A stretch of 64,000 nt of DNA from Nonomuraea helvata (GTDB lineage Bacteria; Actinomycetota; Actinomycetes; Streptosporangiales; Streptosporangiaceae), in the NCBI RefSeq assembly GCF_039535785.1, contig NZ_BAAAXV010000002.1:62001-126000 (forward strand). Direction: 5' to 3'. The notes under the pieces were generated by a model that had not been told where the DNA came from, did not search any database, and saw nothing but the letters and a program-made list of their open reading frames with translations. The position numbers and the translations under genes are program-made. This document shows positions 61,454 to 64,000 of this stretch, piece after piece. The first letter of the stretch is position 1; each line of letters begins with the position of its first letter.

Positions 61454-62168
61454 TCAGCGCGATGACGCCCCGGCCACGGTCGCCCGCCTCGGTCAACCAG
61501 CGCGTCTGCCACGTCATCGCGGTTTCGAACCTCTCGAACGCGTCGAACTCCTCGGCGGTCTTCTCCATGGCGTCGCGAAGGGCGGCCCAGGAGATGTCCG
61601 CCCCATGCCGGACGGCCCGGAGTACGGTGGCCGGGCGAAGCCCGTAGACGACCGGGGCGGCCAACGGCACGGAGGCGTCCACGCTGAGATCGTCGTGACG
61701 CGTGGGCGCTCCAAGCGACTCCGGGTACAGCAGGGCCACCAGCGCGTCGGCGGGCTGCCGGATCGCATCGGGCAGGCTCTCGCGGAATTGCCGGTAATAC
61801 CACCCGGCCTCGACGAGCGGCATTCCCGGCCCGGGCATCCGACGGCGGTCCACACCCGGAATGCCGCCGAGCTTGAGATCGACCGGCTTGCCGGACTTTC
61901 GCGGCTCGGCCCGGACCTCGCCCCGTTCGTCGCACCGCAGCACGTGCGCGCCTCGGGGCCGTACCCAGAGCGCGCCTTGCTCGTCCCAGGAGAAGGCGCA
62001 GGCGGTGCCGGCGAAGGCGGCGTCGACCAGCTTCCGTACCCGCCACGGCCGCAGGCGCAGATCGCCGCCGTCAGGGTCTCGCCAGCCGAACCCCATGCTC
62101 CCGGCGGAGGCACACGCGGCGACGACCGGCTCCCAGTCCACGATCAGTCCGACCGCATCCGCTCCCAC
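61443..62168 (-). CDS. Hypothetical cytoplasmic protein
   Basis: 241 residues from a GTG; internal starts are possible. No signal or membrane segment. Trp-rich N-terminus (GLIVDWEPVVAACASAGSMG, RLRPWRVRKLVDAAFAG) and a helical C-terminus (LRDAMEKTAEEFDAFERFE, TWQTRWLTEAGDRGRG). No family or enzyme motif recognised. Codon use looks normal for the window, so it is a real gene. Confidence 0.7.
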   Translation of the reverse strand: MGADAVGLIVDWEPVVAACASAGSMGFGWRDPDGGDLRLRPWRVRKLVDAAFAGTACAFSWDEQGALWVRPRGAHVLRCDERGEVRAEPRKSGKPVDLKLGGIPGVDRRRMPGPGMPLVEAGWYYRQFRESLPDAIRQPADALVALLYPESLGAPTRHDDLSVDASVPLAAPVVYGLRPATVLRAVRHGADISWAALRDAMEKTAEEFDAFERFETAMTWQTRWLTEAGDRGRGVIALIML

Positions 62169-62217
62169 GCTCGAGCTTGTACGGATCAGCAGCTATGAGC
62201 GGCGGCGGCCATCAGAA

Positions 62218-62256
62218 GCATCCGGCAGGGCCGCCGGTGCGGGCCCTGCCGGATGC
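62218..62256 (-). terminator. Hairpin terminator after the DUF6289 genes
   Basis: Perfect 15-bp stem GCATCCGGCAGGGCC / GGCCCTGCCGGATGC, 9-nt loop, six bases after the stop of the gene ending at 62263. Confidence 0.85.
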
Positions 62257-62262
62257 CTTCCA

Positions 62263-62502
62263 TCAGTCCCTGCAGGGGCTCGAGGACCAGCTGATGTAGC
62301 CGGAGAGCCTGCCCCAGGTCGAGACCTCGCCATCGCAGAATTCCGTCTTGACCCCCACCAAGTTGGTGCGCGCGGCGTCGGAGAAGTACTGAGTGTTGCA
62401 CTCGTAGCCGGCCGGGCAGCGAGGGGCGGCCTGCGCGGCGGACGGTACGGTGGCGAGCGTGGCGGCGGCCAGGACCGTGACGGCCAGTACGCGACGGATC
62501 AT
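62263..62502 (-). CDS. DUF6289-like small secreted protein, copy 1
   Basis: 79 residues with AGGAAGGAC before the ATG. Sec signal MIRRVLAVTVLAAATLATV, cleavage near AQA. The mature part of about 50 residues has four Cys (RCPAGYECNTQYFSD, EFCDGEVSTWG, SSPCRD) and the FSD...VG...CDG...WG...W pattern shared with copy 2. These short disulfide-bonded peptides are common in actinobacteria; no function is known. Second gene of a two-gene unit, closed by a terminator. Confidence 0.85.
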   Translation of the reverse strand: MIRRVLAVTVLAAATLATVPSAAQAAPRCPAGYECNTQYFSDAARTNLVGVKTEFCDGEVSTWGRLSGYISWSSSPCRD

Positions 62503-62538
62503 GAATTGTCCTTCCTGATCGCGGGAAACGGCGGGGAA

Positions 62539-62775
62539 TCAGCTACAGGGGGTTTCGGACCAGTCCTTGTATATGGTGCGCACGCCCCATGCGTAAGAGG
62601 AGCCGTCGCAACCCTCGACGCTGCCGCCGACCACCTGGCTGCCGATGCCGTCGGAGTAGTACGTGGTGACGCATCGGGAGCCGAGCGCGCAGGCCCTGGC
62701 CTGCGCGGGACCGGCGGGGAGGGTGACGAGGGCCGTCGCGGCCAGCGCCGCGGCGATGAGTGTACGACGGATCAT
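62539..62775 (-). CDS. DUF6289-like small secreted protein, copy 2
   Basis: 78 residues with GAAGGAC before the ATG. Sec signal MIRRTLIAAALAATALVTL, cleavage near AQA. Mature part: four Cys (RACALGSRCVTTYYSD, EGCDGSSYAWG, ETPCS). Paralogue of the next gene (same signal start, same Cys spacing pattern), 36 bp apart, so a tandem duplication. Confidence 0.85.
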   Translation of the reverse strand: MIRRTLIAAALAATALVTLPAGPAQARACALGSRCVTTYYSDGIGSQVVGGSVEGCDGSSYAWGVRTIYKDWSETPCS

Positions 62776-63513
62776 GAAGAGTCCTTCCCGAACGTGGAAC
62801 AGGGGGTGCCCCGACCCTCGTGACACGGCAGGCAGGCCTGCGCGGTCGGCCGGGGAGCGGACAGACGAATGCGGGTGGCTGGAGGAGCAGGCAAGGCCCA
62901 TGGAGAAAGCCTTGCCGGAGGCAGACGGATGCTCGGTCAGAACAGAGAAGGTCTGGCAGGGACCGCGCATGCCCGGGTTACGGGTGATCCTGCGACTTCA
63001 TGCGCGGCCCAGCCGATGATCGAAATGATGCGTCCTATGGGACGAAAACGCAAGGGGGGCTCATATTCCACCACGCCCCGTAGAACAACGATCACGTTTA
63101 TCGCATAAGCCGGGCGACTCATCGCGCGTCCCTGGTTTCCGGAACGCTGAATAGTGATTTTCGGACCCGCTGGGCGGGTGATCGCCTGGTCAGCGTCAAG
63201 CCTCGCAGGGCGACGGCCCGATCAAGCAGTGCCATCTGGGTCTTTCCGGAGGCTACCGTGGCATGGCACGCGCGCCGACGACGCCCTCCGAAGTAGCCAC
63301 TTTCTCAATGCCTCGTCGTCAACTCGCTGATTGACACTGTCATTGGCTGATTAGCTGAAGTTCGTCTTCCTTTTGCGGTAATCATGTTGCAAGACCGACA
63401 TCTTCGCAGAGAGCACAAATGCGGCAGGCCGACCATGCTTTTTATGGCGTATTGACCACTCGTCTTGACGGGGCCTATATCCCAACCACTGCTGAGCAAC
63501 TTGGCCGTGCCCG
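62776..63513. other. Long non-coding stretch with an AT-richer part
   Basis: Promoter side of the DUF6289 pair and downstream side of the CGNR gene. No gene recognised on either strand. The part from about 63290 to 63500 is clearly less GC-rich than the rest of the window and holds TTGAC- and TTTTTATGG-like tracts; it may carry promoters or foreign DNA. Confidence 0.5.
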
Positions 63514-64000
63514 TCACGAGTCCGTGGACTGCCGGGCGCGGTGGGCCCGGAGCTTGTGGCGGTTGCCGCAGCGCTCCATCGCGCACCAGCGCCGGGCGCC
63601 GGGTCGGGACGTGTCGACGAACACCAGCGGGCAGTTGTCGCTCGCGCACTCGCGGATGCGCTCGGAGAGCGGCCCGGAGAGCAGTTCGATCATCTCGCGC
63701 GCCAGCGTCGACAGCGCTTGCGTGGCCCGTACCGGCGGCGCCCACCCCGCGGTCGTGCCGTCGGCGGCCAGCTCGGGGATCAGCGGCGCCTCGGCCGCGG
63801 CCCGGTTGATGGTCGCGACGGCCTCGGCGGGGAGGGGGCCATGCGCCGCCCGGGCGTGCGCCGCGTCCCAGATCGCCTGGCGCAGGGTCTTGGCCTCGGC
63901 CAGCTCGCGGGTCGTCACGGGGACCGTCATGACCGCGGCCAGCGGCGGCTGGGCCAGCCATTCGCTGAGGTCGGCAGGCTCGTGGAGGGTCTCGAATACC
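63514..64000 (-). CDS. CGNR zinc-finger (ABATE-domain) regulator, 5' end outside window
   Basis: About 162 residues visible; the frame is open to the right edge, so the start lies outside. N-terminal ABATE-type domain (LHEPADLSEWLAQPPLA, ELAEAKTLRQAIWDAAHARA), then the C-terminal CGNR finger: SERIRECASDNCPLVFVD, RRWCAMERCGNRHKLRAHR with all four Cys. Predicted DNA-binding stress-response regulator. Visible length is near the usual 180-190 residues, so only a few codons are missing. Confidence 0.9.
   Translation of the reverse strand, partial: VFETLHEPADLSEWLAQPPLAAVMTVPVTTRELAEAKTLRQAIWDAAHARAAHGPLPAEAVATINRAAAEAPLIPELAADGTTAGWAPPVRATQALSTLAREMIELLSGPLSERIRECASDNCPLVFVDTSRPGARRWCAMERCGNRHKLRAHRARQSTDS

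Overview
The window is GC-rich actinobacterial DNA with many GTG starts, short divergent regulator/enzyme pairs, Tat signals, SigE-family, SARP, MarR, TetR, HxlR and DUF5937-type ArsR regulators, and small DUF6289 and DUF1023 proteins. This mix suggests a filamentous actinomycete, probably of the Streptosporangiales (Nonomuraea-like); that placement is inference from gene content. No rRNA, tRNA, insertion sequence, CRISPR array or phage gene was seen. The layout looks like a chromosome-arm accessory region: mostly one- to three-gene units, each with its own regulator, with decayed gene fragments between them.

Layout. 1-5.7 kb: AlkZ-like protein (partial), HerA/DUF853 ATPase, a SigE-family sigma/anti-sigma pair divergent from a secreted CU044_5270-like protein with matched twin promoters, and an MmyB-type XRE regulator. 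5.7-12.7 kb: SnoaL-like protein, TetR/cupin pair, GNAT, an ABC exporter with a frameshifted ATPase, PhzF-like protein, methyltransferase and a GrpB remnant, quinone oxidoreductase/ArsR. 12.7-18.3 kb: TetR-tautomerase, a divergent MarR/GAPDH pair, alpha/beta hydrolases and an HxlR regulator. 18.3-21.2 kb: shikimate dehydrogenase plus 3-dehydroshikimate dehydratase, a shikimate/quinate catabolic operon, beside a dead MarR gene. 21.2-29.5 kb: lipoprotein, MarR/ester-cyclase pair, Nudix, and a group of exported or redox proteins (beta-lactamase-fold protein with N-terminal repeats, LLM oxidoreductase, Tat-exported FAD enzyme, esterase-like protein, 34-residue secreted peptide), several preceded by CAAGC-type inverted repeats. 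29.5-33.4 kb: cytochrome P450, CdsA-like cytidylyltransferase and an unusual GNAT-aminotransferase fusion. 33.4-44 kb: secreted protein, dehalogenase-like hydrolase, SARP, tandem GNAT, PucR remnant, acyltransferase-3/DUF1023 pair sharing a minisatellite, two-component system. 44-54 kb: GbsR/MarR plus a second P450, a giant DUF6493-like protein, small genes and remnants, hydrolase, XRE with alcohol dehydrogenase and SDR. 54-64 kb: MFS exporter with a DUF5937 ArsR repressor and two copies of one operator, Tat-type hydrolase, second two-component system, NmrA/XRE pair, hypothetical protein, tandem DUF6289 peptides, CGNR zinc-finger protein (partial).

How the genes work together. The clearest functional units are (a) the self-activating sigma module; (b) MarR-GAPDH, which resembles the PenR-gap1 antibiotic-insensitive GAPDH arrangement of pentalenolactone producers; (c) shikimate to protocatechuate conversion in two steps; (d) the fusion/CdsA lipid-like pathway; (e) the ArsR-MFS efflux unit. 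Two recurrent themes cut across the window: in-frame minisatellites inside coding sequence (at least five genes) and gene remnants truncated by deletion (aldo/keto reductase, GrpB, saccharopine dehydrogenase-like, MarR, PucR, LCM-type methyltransferase).
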